In this document: piece after piece, positions 1-10,560 of the stretch
Layout: each line of letters begins with the position of its first letter
Position numbering within the stretch: the stretch's first letter is position 1
Assembly: GCF_003576645.1 (NCBI RefSeq)
Contig: NC_044917.1
Location: forward strand, 11,301,896-11,365,895
Reading direction: 5' to 3'
Length of the DNA stretch: 64,000 bases
DNA from: Ipomoea triloba
Taxonomy: Eukaryota > Streptophyta > Magnoliopsida > Solanales > Convolvulaceae
Notes under the pieces: model-generated
What the model was told of the DNA's origin: nothing
Seen by the model: only the letters and a program-made list of their open reading frames with translations
The model's database searches: none
Translations under genes and position numbers: made by a program

Positions 1-126
1 ATTTTGGTCTATTATTTCAACCATTAATTATTTCCTACGTATACATGCATTCTATCACTTTTATTGTCCTTAAAAAGGGTAAGTATGCTACTTTAAAGAG
101 GACAACCTCACCTCATCCTATTAAGT

Positions 127-241
127 TTGACCAACCGTGAGCCTAATTTATGACGGACTTTTGAAAGTTTGTCCACAAGTTATGCAATTCTTGCCCGTCT
201 CATGCGGGCCGCAGGCTAGGCTCACTCTTTCACTGGTCAAT
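127..241. repeat. Inverted-repeat element remnant in SABATH intron
   Basis: The left end reads TTGACCAACCGTGAGCCT and the right end, on the opposite strand, reads TTGACCAGTGAAAGAGTGAGC, so a short imperfect terminal inverted repeat brackets about 115 bp. The element lies upstream of the first visible SABATH exon, in what is probably the preceding intron. No coding content is seen. The superfamily is not recognised and target duplications were not identified. Confidence 0.35.
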
Positions 242-540
242 TTTTTTTTTTTAATAGCCCTAACCCACCCCAATGGGGTAGGTGCGGGTTAACTCGTGAG
301 TTTCAGTCCACTTTGACAACCGTGCCATGTGTGGAGTATAGATATTATATATACTTGAAGATCACATAATTTTTAGTATATTTTATTTTTTATGTTTAAT
401 TTATTACGGATTATTGTATAAAAACGGGATTTACTTAATATATATTATTCTTCGAATTTCAAGTTTCTTTAAAAAAGTTTCATTAAGGCAGGCATCCACA
501 CTAATTTCTTATAACTAAAATTTATTTTAATTGGTGGCAG

Positions 541-1401
541 GTGCCGGAGAGTGTGGTGGACATGAGATCAACGGCGTACAACAGGGGAAGGATATTCATC
601 CACGGTGGGAGTGAGAGCACGTCAATTGCGTATCGGAAACAATTCCAGAGCGATATGGCATCGTTTCTGAGGGCTAGGTGTGTTGAAATGAAGAGAGGAG
701 GTTCCATGTTTTTGGCTTTCTTAGGGAGGACCTCTGAGGACCCCACTGACCAAGGTGGGGCCGGCCTCCTTTTTGGTTCTGATTATCAAGATGCTTGGGA
801 TGAACTTGTCCAGGAAGTAATATATCTCATCCCTTGCTAGTCTCAATATAATTTTTTTATTTTCCTTTTTTTCTCCTCAAATTCTTCTAAATCACTTTCA
901 TTTGCTCAAAGAATAAACTTATAAAGTTTGCACGTATTTAATTTGTGTTGTGTGATATGTTTTTCAATTAGAGACGTATCAATATATATGATAATTATTG
1001 ATAGCTAATCATTTTTCAACTATTAATTGTGTGTTTATAACTTATAGGGATTAATTACTAGTGAAAAAAGGGATAACTTCAACATTCCTTTATTTGCGGC
1101 GAGCGCTCAAGAGTTCAAGGAGGTGGTGGAAGCCGTTGGCTCATTTCACATTGACAATCTCCAAATCTTCAAAGGAGGAAGCCCTCTAGTGGTTAGTCAC
1201 CCAGAGGACGCAACCGAGGTGGGTCAAGCCTTGGCCAATAGTTGTAGGAGCGTCAGCGGTGTGTTGGTCGACACTCACATAGGTGAAGAGCTTGGCCATG
1301 AGCTATTTTCTAGAGTGGCACGCCGCGGTGCAAGTCATGCAAAGGAGCTTTACGAGGAACTTCAATTTTTTCATATAGTAGCATCTCTTTCTCTTGCATA
1401 G
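541..1401 (+). CDS. SABATH-family carboxyl methyltransferase, 3' part (two exons)
   Basis: This is the C-terminal part of a SABATH enzyme, the plant family that uses S-adenosylmethionine to methylate carboxyl groups of small acids such as salicylate, jasmonate, indole-acetate or loganate in the cytosol. Two exons are visible: 541-816 after acceptor GGTGGCAG, ending at GAA|GTAATA, and 1048-1401 after TTATAG. They join in phase and give about 209 residues to a stop. Family features are VPE at the start, the AYxxQFQxDMxxFLRxR block, GGxMxLxxLGR, WDELVQE, and FNIPLFAASAQEFKEVVE followed by GSFxIDNL. The SAM-binding N-terminal half (about 150 residues) lies before 541, in exons off the window. The end is slightly unusual, finishing SLSLA rather than the basic tail common in the family. 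The substrate cannot be told from this half. Confidence 0.88.
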
Positions 1402-1743
1402 AGACAAAAAAATTAATTTGTTTGAAAGAGACAAAAGAAAAATTAATTTGATTTGGGGGGTGGGGGGATTATGTTATTTATTACAAAGAAAATACAAGAC
1501 TAGATGGTATTTGGCATTTTGGTGCTTTGTTCCAAACGCACAAAACAAATATTCACTTTATATATTTACAAAAGAAAAATATTATTGCTTCATATTATAT
1601 AATATTTTATTTTTTATTTTTTATTGTGATTCTCCATGTAATACTTTAAAAAAAAAAATTATTTTCTTATGGTTGTCGAGCAACTCAAGAAGAGATCAAC
1701 GTAACCATTTCAATTAGCTCAACTAGGTTGAAATGCCACTCAA
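1402..1743. other. AT-rich intergenic DNA
   Basis: This stretch follows the SABATH stop codon and probably holds its 3' UTR and polyadenylation signals. It contains a G-run near 1455-1467 and A/T-rich DNA. The open frame at 1394-1717 has no recognisable domain and looks fortuitous. Confidence 0.4.
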
Positions 1744-2330
1744 GTAGGAATGTCAATTGGGACAATTCGTCCCAATTTCGGCTATCTCTATCGGACGGAC
1801 TCAACTAAAACTTTAGACATTTTTAAATTAATATTTTAAACTTTTTAACTTTAATAAATTAGTGCATTTACACAAATAAATATAAACTTATACATCATTA
1901 AATCAATATAAACCCTCATTTCTAAATTCTAACTAAAAGTAATTAAAATATTTACACTATAATATAATAATCATAATAATTATAATAATTTTCTTTTTCA
2001 TTATTTATTTTCATAAAATTATTTTCTAATAAACTTTTTAAAATTTTATCTACAAATTTAATAAAAATTACTAAAGATGAGCTTACATATAAATTCTCTT
2101 TATATTTTGTTCTACATCACTTATGAAATAAAGAATAGCCTTAAGTAGCTCGGGATATCAAGCTAGTCTACTAAATTTCGAACTAGCCCGTTCAGGTCAT
2201 ATGGTTTATTGATTTTGGAGTTAACGGGTTAATTTTTTTATCGGGCTAAAATTTCTAAGTCCTCACCCTAAAAGTTTTTGGGCTTTATCAGGTTAGCCCA
2301 TCAATTTTAGATTAAGATTGATATCCCTAC
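1744..2330. mobile_element. Non-autonomous TIR element (MITE-like)
   Basis: The left end GTAGGAATGTCAATT matches the reverse complement of the right end, GTAGGGATATCAATC, with a few mismatches, bracketing about 590 bp of AT-rich non-coding DNA. Ends of this form recur in plant MITEs, but the superfamily is not certain and no clean target duplication was found. Confidence 0.4.
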
Positions 2331-3059
2331 ACTAGATTGTTATATTGTGGACCCAAATTCATCAAGCTATGATGGAGCCCATCCAAATTATGTACCCGCA
2401 GTTAACATATTATTTATTTTCAGTTCACAAATTATGTAGCTAAGGTAGAAAGGCTTCCCAGACTTGTACGTCTATGTGTCTGGCCATGCATCTGCCCCTA
2501 CACATGTCCATGTTCTAACACATAAAGTACATTATTTTATAAAATATAGTATCTAACACATAAATTACATTATTATTTTATAAAATACATTATCTTATTT
2601 CAGAATCTTTATTATTCTAAAATATAAAAATTATCTTACCTAAAAAATTCATTGTTTTAACAAGCATCCGGAACAAGAATTATTTTTTAAATATCAAAAA
2701 GTTTTAGAACGTGGTTCACACACTAATTTGCCCAAAAATGATGTCATTATATCCATTTATGAAATAGGTAGCTATAGGCTTTAGGCTTTGAATATTTGAT
2801 GTAGCATGCAAAACTATTTTGGGGAATTTGGGCTTCTCCGATTGTCCAAGAAGAGGACACATATTCTTGGTGTCCACCAATCTCGTTGGGAGCAACTCCA
2901 CGTGTCAACACTGGTACGAGGATGAGCCTACGAGCAAAGCAAACAACCATTTTTTCTTTCTCTCAGAAACAAACCGTTCGTCGGTTTGGTTTTGATGTTA
3001 TTCAGAGACTGCGACTGTGATAATAAGCTGAAGATCAGCTGATCACCAACAACAAATCA
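2331..3059. other. Intergenic region and probable promoter/5' UTR of the cytidylyltransferase gene
   Basis: No protein-coding exon is supported here. The last 100 bp or so (pyrimidine-rich, near 2950-3059) probably contain the transcription start and 5' UTR of the downstream gene. Open frames on the minus strand at 2716-2950 have no family resemblance. Confidence 0.35.
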
Positions 3060-6000
3060 ATGCATACAAAGGAATATCATGACCATTCTTCCCCCTCCAC
3101 CCCTCGAAGTCACAGGGAATCATCCACCCACGCTTCTCTTTCGCCCACAACACCTCGAAACAGGGAATCTCACGCCCTCCCTTCCGTATCCACACCTCGA
3201 ATGTACAGGGCGGATAATGGCCCCCCTTCGCCCTCAACCCCTCGGCTCCGCCACCGTAAACGCTACCAAGAGGTCGGTAAAATCTCATGTTTTTCCAGCG
3301 TTGTATGAATGCAAAAAATGGGTATAATAGTGTCAAATTCGTGGACTTATAGGAAAAAGATTTGCATTTAGGCGGTTAATTATATTAATTAGTCTGTTTT
3401 CTAAGCTGATATGATGTGTGTAAATGCAATGAATTGGTAAGAATGAAAAAGTTGCGATTTTTACCATTCTTGATCGCAGGATATTCCGGGGGAAAGCAAA
3501 ATAAATGGGATCGACTTACTTGTAAATGATCAAGACAAATACAGGTCTATGTGGATCCGCGCGTGTTCTTCTCTGTGGATGGTTATAGGTTTCATCGCCG
3601 TTATTTACTTGGGTCATCTTTATATTTGCGCAATGGTGGTTGGCATTCAAATAATCATGACTTCTGAGCTGTTCAATTTGCTCAGAAGGGCTCATGAGAG
3701 TAGGCGCCTTCCAGGTTTTAGGCTTCTGAATTGGTGAGTGGGGTACCCACCAAGAATTCTTGATCCATTAATGGTTGAAATTTTTGCCCATTGTATTAAT
3801 TATTAACTCACAGGCACTTTTTCTTCACTGCAATGCTGTATTTGTATGGACGGATTCTTAGCCAACAGCTTGTGAATACTGTAATTTCTGATCAGTTCTC
3901 GTATAAGCTAGTGGGCATGTTTATCAAGTATCAGATGGTCATATGTTACTTCTTATACATAGCAGGTTTTATAACTTAACCATTTCAGTGTATATTGCTA
4001 ATTAACTGTTTTTGTCCTCTCTGTTTACACATGTTGTTTTAAATCATAAGTTTAATTAATGATGATTTCGAACATTTTGTTTACCCGGCCACGCAGGAGT
4101 TATGTGGTTCATACTCACTTTAAAGAAGAAGATGTACCAGTATCAATTTGGACAGTTTGCGTGGACACACATGATCCTTATTTTGGTCTTCACACAATCC
4201 TCATTCACTGTAGCCAACATCTTTGAAGGCATTTTCTGGTAACACACAGACACTGATACTACATTGTAACAGAGTCAATAATACTCAAAAACAGACACTG
4301 ATACTAGTTATGCTTTCGAGACGTCTTTAATGGATCACTACTGCCATGATTATGATTAACGTACAGCTTAGCGTATTTCCCAGTACAGTCCGTTGTTTAT
4401 CTGATTTGTTAGTGTTGCAGTGCGTTATATTTAGTCAGGCGGTCATGTGCAGGTTCATTCTTCCAGCATCACTTATCGCTATCAATGATGTAGCGGCTTA
4501 CTTGTTTGGGTTTTTCTTTGGGAGAACTCCTTTGATTAAACTCTCTCCAAAGAAGACATGGGAAGGTTTTATTGGAGCGTCTGTTGCGACCATGATATCA
4601 GCATTCTTGGTGAGTTTCAACTAAGTCTTAATCCCATACTGTAGTTGGAATAATTATTTGTGCTTTATGCTACTATGTAGTCCCCTTGTCATAGAATGGT
4701 GTCCAAGTGTGACGAGATTAATTTTGACATTTCTTATATGCAGCTTGCAAATATCTTAGGCCGTTTCCAATGGTTGACATGCCCAAGAAAGGTGAACTTT
4801 TTGGTCATATACGTACAGTTCCCTGGCTTGATATTTTGAGTAACACTTAACCAAAACCATTAATGCAGGATTTATCAACTAATTGGCTTCAGTGTGACCC
4901 TGGTCCGTTATTCAAGCCAGAGTACTATTCTTTGGGTACTTGGCTACCAAACGAGGTGAGTTGAGGCCTTCTCTAGATCTACATATGGTTAGACGATCAA
5001 TAATTGAATACTATATATGTCTTGTCCCGTAAATTGAAGGGTTGGAACCCATTCAATTCAGTGCTCGTTTGGTGTTTGGTCAAGCTGTAACTTTTTCTAA
5101 AATGATTTTGTATACAATACATATTGATAAGGGATTTCAAAAAGAACCTACTGAAGAAGTTCAGTGTGTTTGAGACTTCTAACTTACAAAAGGTTTTTCC
5201 CCTTATCCATGAAATAAAAAAAAATGTTCTCGATAATTAATATTTGGACCAACTTTTCGCATCTTAGAGCATATTAACTTGAGTAAGGTATGGACAAACA
5301 GCATTTAGATTATTTCCTACAGTATTTCTTCGGGTATCTTCTTACTTCTATTGCTAAATAAGTACTAGTTGTGATTCTGTGAATCCTATAGTTTCCCTGG
5401 AAGGAGATATCGATACTTCCTGTTCAGTGGCATTCTTTATGCCTTGGGTTATTCGCATCAGTTATAGCACCCTTTGGAGGATTTTTTGCTAGTGGTTTCA
5501 AGAGAGCCTTTAAAGTCAAGGTTCGTTCTACAATTCCTGGATTCATTATTTAAGTTTGTGCATAAGTTATGACTATCTCCGCTTGAAATGTTTCAGGATT
5601 TTGGAGATAGTATCCCTGGACATGGTGGCTTTACCGATAGAATGGACTGCCAGGTAAGCTTCGACATAACTACAAAAAACTATCACTCTCTACATCTCTG
5701 TGGATGGCAAGGCCGGTCTAGATTGCTGGAAATGCTATAGGCTCACTCATGATTGTGTGAGCGTATTGATCTCTTAGTTGCTCCATTTAGAGCTTCGATC
5801 TATTAGAGTTCTTGTGGATATATGCATTTTCTGAACTAACCAAGATTTTGCATATTATATTATGTGCAGATGGTGATGGCAATTTTTTCCTACATCTATT
5901 TGCAGTCATTTGCTCTCCCACAATATGACTCTGTTGAAATGATGCTGGATCAGGTAGCTAAGACTCAAAACATTTTCTAGCTTTTTGCACATAGTCATTT

Positions 6001-6345
6001 AAACCCTAAACCTGAGAGTCCCTCACCCCCCGCCTTGGGAATTGTGGGATCAGTAACTCAGGGTCTGAGTGCTTGCTTTTTGCCCTAAGGCTGAGATCCT
6101 TCCCTATTAAGGATTCAAACCCGGGTATTTGCTGGGTCACTACATTTGCACTCAACCTTTTGACCACTGATCGAGCTATGCCCCGGGGGCACTCGGCCCG
6201 AAAACATGATTGTTTATGAGGGAGTATGACTTAAGTTTGCATGGTGCAGATTGTTAGGAGCCTGAGCTATGAGGACCAGACAACACTATACATTAGGCTG
6301 AGCCAGATATTCAAGGAGAGGCAGCTTGGGAATTCATTAGCCTGA
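3060..6345 (+). CDS. CDS1: Phosphatidate cytidylyltransferase (CDP-diacylglycerol synthase), 11 exons
   Basis: This enzyme makes CDP-diacylglycerol from phosphatidic acid and CTP in the ER membrane, the precursor of phosphatidylinositol and phosphatidylglycerol. Exons: 3060-3272, 3480-3733, 3814-3965, 4097-4238, 4453-4609, 4744-4791, 4869-4955, 5392-5520, 5597-5653, 5870-5953 and 6250-6345. All have GT-AG borders and join in frame to 472 residues. Diagnostic pieces are [34 protein letters not shown], and the family signature [21 protein letters not shown] followed by FTDRMD. Several hydrophobic membrane segments are present. The N terminus is about 50 residues longer than usual if the first ATG is used and carries four STPR-type repeats; Met48 (3201) would give about 425 residues, close to the plant norm. 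The exon 1 donor AG|GTCGGT is the least certain junction. Confidence 0.95.
6001..6200 (-). mobile_element. tRNA-derived SINE-like insertion in the last intron of the cytidylyltransferase gene
   Basis: Read on the minus strand, the segment has a box A-like TAGCTCGATCAGTGG followed by a box B-like GGGTTTGAATCC, the internal RNA polymerase III promoter layout of tRNA-derived SINEs. It lies in the intron between the last two coding exons. Exact ends and target duplications were not resolved. Confidence 0.45.
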
Positions 6346-6783
6346 AGGAATGAAGTTCACATACACAAACACAACTGGATCAACCTTAGCTTTATGCCAC
6401 TGTGATACCAGCCCTGAGATTTTGAAGGGATGGTGTATAGAATGATTGATTGATGTTGGGAAAGAAATCTCCTCTGATCTGATATTACTTGTTTCTGTAA
6501 AACAGTGTGGAAGGCATGCATGCACTTAAACATGTATGTTTGTTCTGCTGAGCTAAATTTGATTTATTCAATTCTTTAAAAAAGATGAACACATTTGGTT
6601 TTTAGAATTTCTTCTCTTTTTTCTCAAAAAAAAAAAAAAAAAAAAGAATTTCTTCTCTCTTGGTCTTACCTATAACCTACGTCATGAAAGAATACAAACT
6701 ATTGCAACCTATATTGCAATCTAGGTTCTTAGAAGAAGAGACTGACAATTATAAGTAATATATTCGAGATAGTAAGCAAGGTA

Positions 6784-6854
6784 ACACCAGTGGTCTAGTG
6801 GTAGAATAATACCCTGCCACGGTACAGACCCGGGTTCGATTCCCGGCTGGTGCA
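6784..6854 (+). tRNA. tRNA-Gly (anticodon GCC), copy 1 of a tRNA-snoRNA pair
   Basis: The 71 nt segment has box A TGGTCTAGTGG, an anticodon loop CTGCCAC with anticodon GCC, and T-arm GGTTCGATTCC. The acceptor 3' strand CTGGTGC is followed by discriminator A. The first base is A where the second copy has G, so the outermost acceptor pair is an A-C mismatch. One further base differs (AATAAT against AATAGT). It is probably a real but slightly weakened gene. A C/D-box snoRNA follows about a dozen bases downstream, as in plant dicistronic tRNA-snoRNA genes. Confidence 0.9.
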
Positions 6855-6859
6855 CTCTG

Positions 6860-6950
6860 AGGAGCTGTGATGAATTCGCGCATGAGTGGTGATTGGGTCG
6901 CCACGATTTGTCTGAATAATACTGGACGACTATCAGCGCATCTGAGCCCT
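6860..6950 (+). ncRNA. C/D-box snoRNA (snoR43-like) downstream of tRNA-Gly
   Basis: Box C GTGATGA lies at 6867-6873, box D' CTGA at 6912-6915, a degenerate C' GGACGA near 6923-6929, and box D CTGA at 6942-6945. A TTTTT run just after it could stop RNA polymerase III. The arrangement tRNA-Gly(GCC) plus C/D snoRNA is established in land plants (tRNA-snoR43 genes, where RNase Z cleavage at the tRNA 3' end frees the snoRNA). The same module recurs at 9774-9864. Guide regions are GTCGCCACGATTTGT before D' and ATCAGCGCAT before D. The methylation target was not determined. The snoR43 name rests on this arrangement, not on a search. Confidence 0.75.
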
Positions 6951-7299
6951 TACTTTTTGTGACTTTTGCATTATTTCCACTAAAATCTCTCCACTTTGTG
7001 TAACACAATTTTGTCCTCAAAAAAATAGTAATACGGAGTACTATTTTAGTAAATAATAATAGTGTAGCAATGTGTGGTATCCAAAGTTAGCACTAACTTG
7101 TTGTCTTTTTTTTTTTTTTTTTTTTTGAGTGTCCAATTAAAGTTTTTTTTTTTGTTTGGTAGTAGATAAGTTTAATTGTGCTTTCATGAATAGTTTAACG
7201 ATCTATTTGACCCCTTAACGCTATTATTTTTATGCAGATATAATTAAATATTATAGCTAATTTTATTATTGTTTTTTTTTTAAAGCAAACCCATGAAAT

Positions 7300-8690
7300 A
7301 GATTACTATAGAAGAGCAGAAATATAGTCAGGCAGGACAGAGTCCCAGTACAGAATGCTAGCCTGAACAATAGCTGCAGAAGCCAGAGTATGAGCAATAA
7401 CGTTTGTCCATCTAAGAACTAACTTGATATGATAGTTTAAAAAAAAAAGACATAGAAACCTTACACGCATCAATAAAAAAATCAACATAAGAATAAAATG
7501 AAGGCTGCACCGCACACAACCCGCTACAGAGCTGAGAACAATCCGTGCATAACTCAATAGACAGCATGCCCCTATCCTTGAGCCATGCACAGATGATGAA
7601 CATATATGGAGAGAGAGGATCACCCTGCCGCAAACCACAAGTAGGAATAACCTGACCACTGCTTGCAGCATTAATCAAGAATTATAAGTGACTGTAGTGA
7701 CACAAAGCATAATTAAATCAACCCAATTGTCAACGAAGCCCAATGCCAACAACATTCTTTGTAGAAAATGCTACTCCATACGATCATAAGCTTTGGTCAT
7801 GTTTAACTTTAAGCCCCCCACCCTACTCACCTATGCCGCCACAAATATATTGTCAGTTATGAGCCTATTCGGAATGAAAGCACTCTGAAACTCAGAGATT
7901 AGACCGCCCAGTAAATGCTTCATCTTATTAGCCAAAAGCTTTGCCATAATCTTGTAAACAACATTGCAAAACGCAATAGGCATAAGGTCAGACATCGACT
8001 CAAGAATATTCTTTTTGGGGATCAACACCACATTAGTATCATTAAGCCCAACAGGAAAAGAACATGAATTTAGGCAATTAACCACAAAGGTTGACACATT
8101 CTCCCCCACCACAGTCCAATAATGCTCGAGGATACATAGAAAACTAAGTTGCTTTAACCTCATCATATTCAAAAGGACGCAATAAAAGACCATTATCACT
8201 CTGAGAGACTCGAGGAACAACAGAGCTAAAGAAAGATTCCATAGGGGTGGAGCCACTAGAATGAAATATTTTTTTTCTAAATAGGCCATCACAATAGGCC
8301 CCATAGACTCACCCTCAACCCAATCCCCAACATCATTTTTAAGCCTAAACAAAGTGTTTTTTTCTTCCTACGAGTAGAGACATACCTGTGGAAGAAGCGC
8401 GTGTTCGCATCAGCTCCCCTCAACCAATGCTTCTTAGCTCGCTGCTTCCAGAAAGCATCCTCCTGGGCTTCCAGGCGGGACAATTGATCTTCAATACGTT
8501 GGAACTCCGGCAAGGAAGCTGGGTCCCTACGCCCTCGCAGGGGCAACTGGCTCTTTTTCGAAAAAAAATGACATTCTTTTCTGTTGACTAACTCTTTAAT
8601 TTCCGTTGACCACATTTTTCCTCTCTTGCCAAACACTGTAAACCGAGAAAATGATTTCCGGAAATCATTTTTCACGTTTCCAAACACAAC
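7300..8690 (-). mobile_element. Degenerate L1-type LINE fragment (reverse transcriptase)
   Basis: On the minus strand, broken frames carry successive pieces of a plant non-LTR retrotransposon ORF2. They are the endonuclease-RT linker (DAFWKQRAKKHWLRGADANT with RFFH, near 8400-8480), the early RT block (CNVVYKIMAKLLANKMK, then FQSAFIPNRLITDNI, near 7840-7990), and GLRQGDPLSPYMF near 7620. Stops and frameshifts separate the pieces, so the copy is dead. The 5' endonuclease domain and the catalytic-box region beyond are missing or unrecognisable. Confidence 0.85.
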
Positions 8691-9697
8691 CTTAGTAAAA
8701 CCAGATTTGTAGTCATCATTGAAATTGTCGGAGACTTACTTACACTTTCAGGTATTTAAGTCATTTTGATTTAAGCTAGTCATTTAGTGTTGACAAGTCT
8801 TTTAACTATTGATAGTGTATAAATCATTCAATTCAATGATATCAGTAAAAAAGATAACTTAAGAAGTTATCATCTATTTCAATGTAATTTTTTGTAACTT
8901 CTCTTAGGGTCTACTTTAAAGTAGCACACCTCTATAGATGTCATATCCACATTTGTTAGTGGTATTGACTTAAATATAACTATTATAATTATTTTTTTCA
9001 TGTATAAATACTTCTTATTTGTATTGAAAATAAGTTTGTAATTCATTGATACACGATACATTTAAAATTTTGGATCACTCCGAATGACTCAAACTCCTTC
9101 TACCTTTATTATATTCTAATACACCCAAATTCTTATTTGCAAGTTTTAATCTAAGGATCAAATAACTTTTTGAAGTTTAAGAGTCTATTAGAATGTTTTT
9201 TCTTTTATTTATGTTAATATCATGTAGATAAGTGCTACTTTTTTTTATTACAAATATAGTTAAATACTAAAACTATTTTATTACTCATTTAATTTATTTT
9301 AATATTAGACATTTACATTGGACAATTATTCTCGCGAATAAGTGTTAATTGATTTTATAAGAGTTACCGCAATGATGTTGAAAAAATGTTGATTTTATTT
9401 TTAAAATATGCATCTAAGTCATGAAATTTAGTTCTTTAAAATTTATTCAAAAAAATTATGTAGATCTAATAAATATCACAAGAACTTTAAACTATATTTG
9501 AAAAATAGCTTGCTTGAAATGAATTTTAGTTAAAATATGTTTAAAAGTATTTAGGGTGTACTGTTTTCTCTCCACCAAGCATATATAGGAACAAATTTTG
9601 GTTATTCTTGGTTCCAAAAAGAAGCAAATGACGGTAGTATAGTGAAGGCAAATAAGTAACATTAATATAAATAAATATGAGTAGCATAAATCAAAAG
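8691..9697. other. AT-rich intergenic DNA between LINE remnant and second tRNA
   Basis: No gene is seen. The left edge (about 8580-8695) has the AAATGATTTCC/GGAAATCATTT palindromic style found at ends of hAT-like MITEs. The remainder is low-complexity AT-rich DNA. Confidence 0.3.
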
Positions 9698-9768
9698 GCA
9701 CCAGTGGTCTAGTGGTAGAATAGTACCCTGCCACGGTACAGACCCGGGTTCGATTCCCGGCTGGTGCA
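9698..9768 (+). tRNA. tRNA-Gly (anticodon GCC), copy 2 of a tRNA-snoRNA pair
   Basis: This is a complete 71 nt tRNA. The acceptor stem GCACCAG/CTGGTGC is fully paired, box A is TGGTCTAGTGG, anticodon GCC sits in loop CTGCCAC, the T-arm is GGTTCGATTCC and the discriminator is A. It differs from copy 1 at two positions and restores the first acceptor pair, so it is the better candidate for a functional gene. A snoRNA follows directly. Confidence 0.95.
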
Positions 9769-9773
9769 CTTTC

Positions 9774-9864
9774 AGAAGCTGTGATGAATTCGCGTTTCAC
9801 TGGTGATTGGGTCGCCATGATTTCTCTGAGTAAACTTGGATGATAATCAGCGTATCTGAGCTTC
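9774..9864 (+). ncRNA. C/D-box snoRNA (snoR43-like) downstream of tRNA-Gly
   Basis: Box C GTGATGA is at 9781-9787, box D' CTGA at 9826-9829, a good C' GGATGA at 9838-9843, and box D CTGA at 9856-9859. The terminal stem GAAGC/GCTTC is perfect, and TTTT follows at about 9866. Compared with copy 1, the boxes and the D' guide (GTCGCCATGATTTCT) are kept while other positions drift, the pattern expected of a functional small RNA. It is probably co-transcribed with the tRNA by RNA polymerase III and released by RNase Z. Confidence 0.8.
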
Positions 9865-9871
9865 CATTTTA

Positions 9872-10240
9872 ATTAAAATATTATTTTTAAAATTGGTAAC
9901 GGCAAAGTAGGTAAAACAAGTCATTTTGGATTAAATTGCATGAATCTAAAAATTAAAATATTATTTTTAAAATTGATAACCGGCAAAGTAGGTAAAACAA
10001 GTCATTTTGGATTAAATTGCATGAATCTGTGTAGTTCAGGAACCCAATTGCACTATTTTTTAGTTTTATTTTATTTAAAATATTATTTTTAAAATTGGTA
10101 ACCGGCAAAGTAGATAAAACAAGTCATTTTGGATTAAATTGCATGAATCTGTGTAGTTCAGGGACCCAATTGCATTGCTTTTTAGTTCGATGGCCTAATT
10201 GCATTTTGGTGTGTAGTTCAGTGACCTATTTGACCCTTAT
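9872..10240. repeat. Three tandem copies of an about 100 bp repeat
   Basis: The unit begins AAAATATTATTTTTAAAATT, continues with GGCAAAGTAGGTAAAACAAG and GGATTAAATTGCATGAATCT, and ends with GTGTAGTTCAGGGACCCAAT. Copies start near 9872, 9951 and 10070. The first lacks its right part, and the last runs on into a related GTGTAGTTCAGTGACC segment. The repeat is non-coding. Confidence 0.8.
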
Positions 10241-10261
10241 TTTTTTTTTTTTGGTTTGAAA

Positions 10262-10560
10262 TCAAACAATCATTCTTCAATTATGTAAAGGAGAAATCAA
10301 CTGAAGCAATCTGAGAGAACACACACAACTCCGAAGCTCCTCCCTAATCCAAGATAAAACCTCCCTTGTCGCAATAAACTCGGCGTTGTAAGGATCGTAA
10401 CGGCAAGAAATAGTACCCGCCATTGCAGCGACGCAGCAATCATTATCATTTAACAAGACTACGTTGAAACCCGGCAGCCCATAATCTTGAAACAAGACAG
10501 CGTCAACGAAACACCTCAGCTTTGGAGGCGAACCCGTGGATACCACACTCGTCCTCCACC
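10262..10560 (-). mobile_element. RNase H-like fragment of a non-LTR retrotransposon
   Basis: The minus-strand frame at 10277-10546 encodes FVDAVLFQDYGLPGFNVVLL, then CCVAAMAGTISCRYDPYNAEFIATREVLSW. This matches the start of the plant LINE RNase H domain (D-A...G-V-V...AE-x-x-A-x-x-E-A-L). The domain is truncated at the C-terminal side and no RT is attached, so it is a relic. Confidence 0.65.

Noticed and set aside
6784..9864. Treating the two tRNA-Gly plus downstream segments as copies of a tRNA-derived SINE
   Set aside because: Both tRNAs are essentially canonical, no A tail or target duplications are seen, and the downstream part has ordered C, D', C' and D boxes, fitting dicistronic tRNA-snoRNA genes better.
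10277..10546. Possible small host gene
   Set aside because: Matches only the start of a LINE RNase H domain, is truncated and lacks splice-supported continuation.
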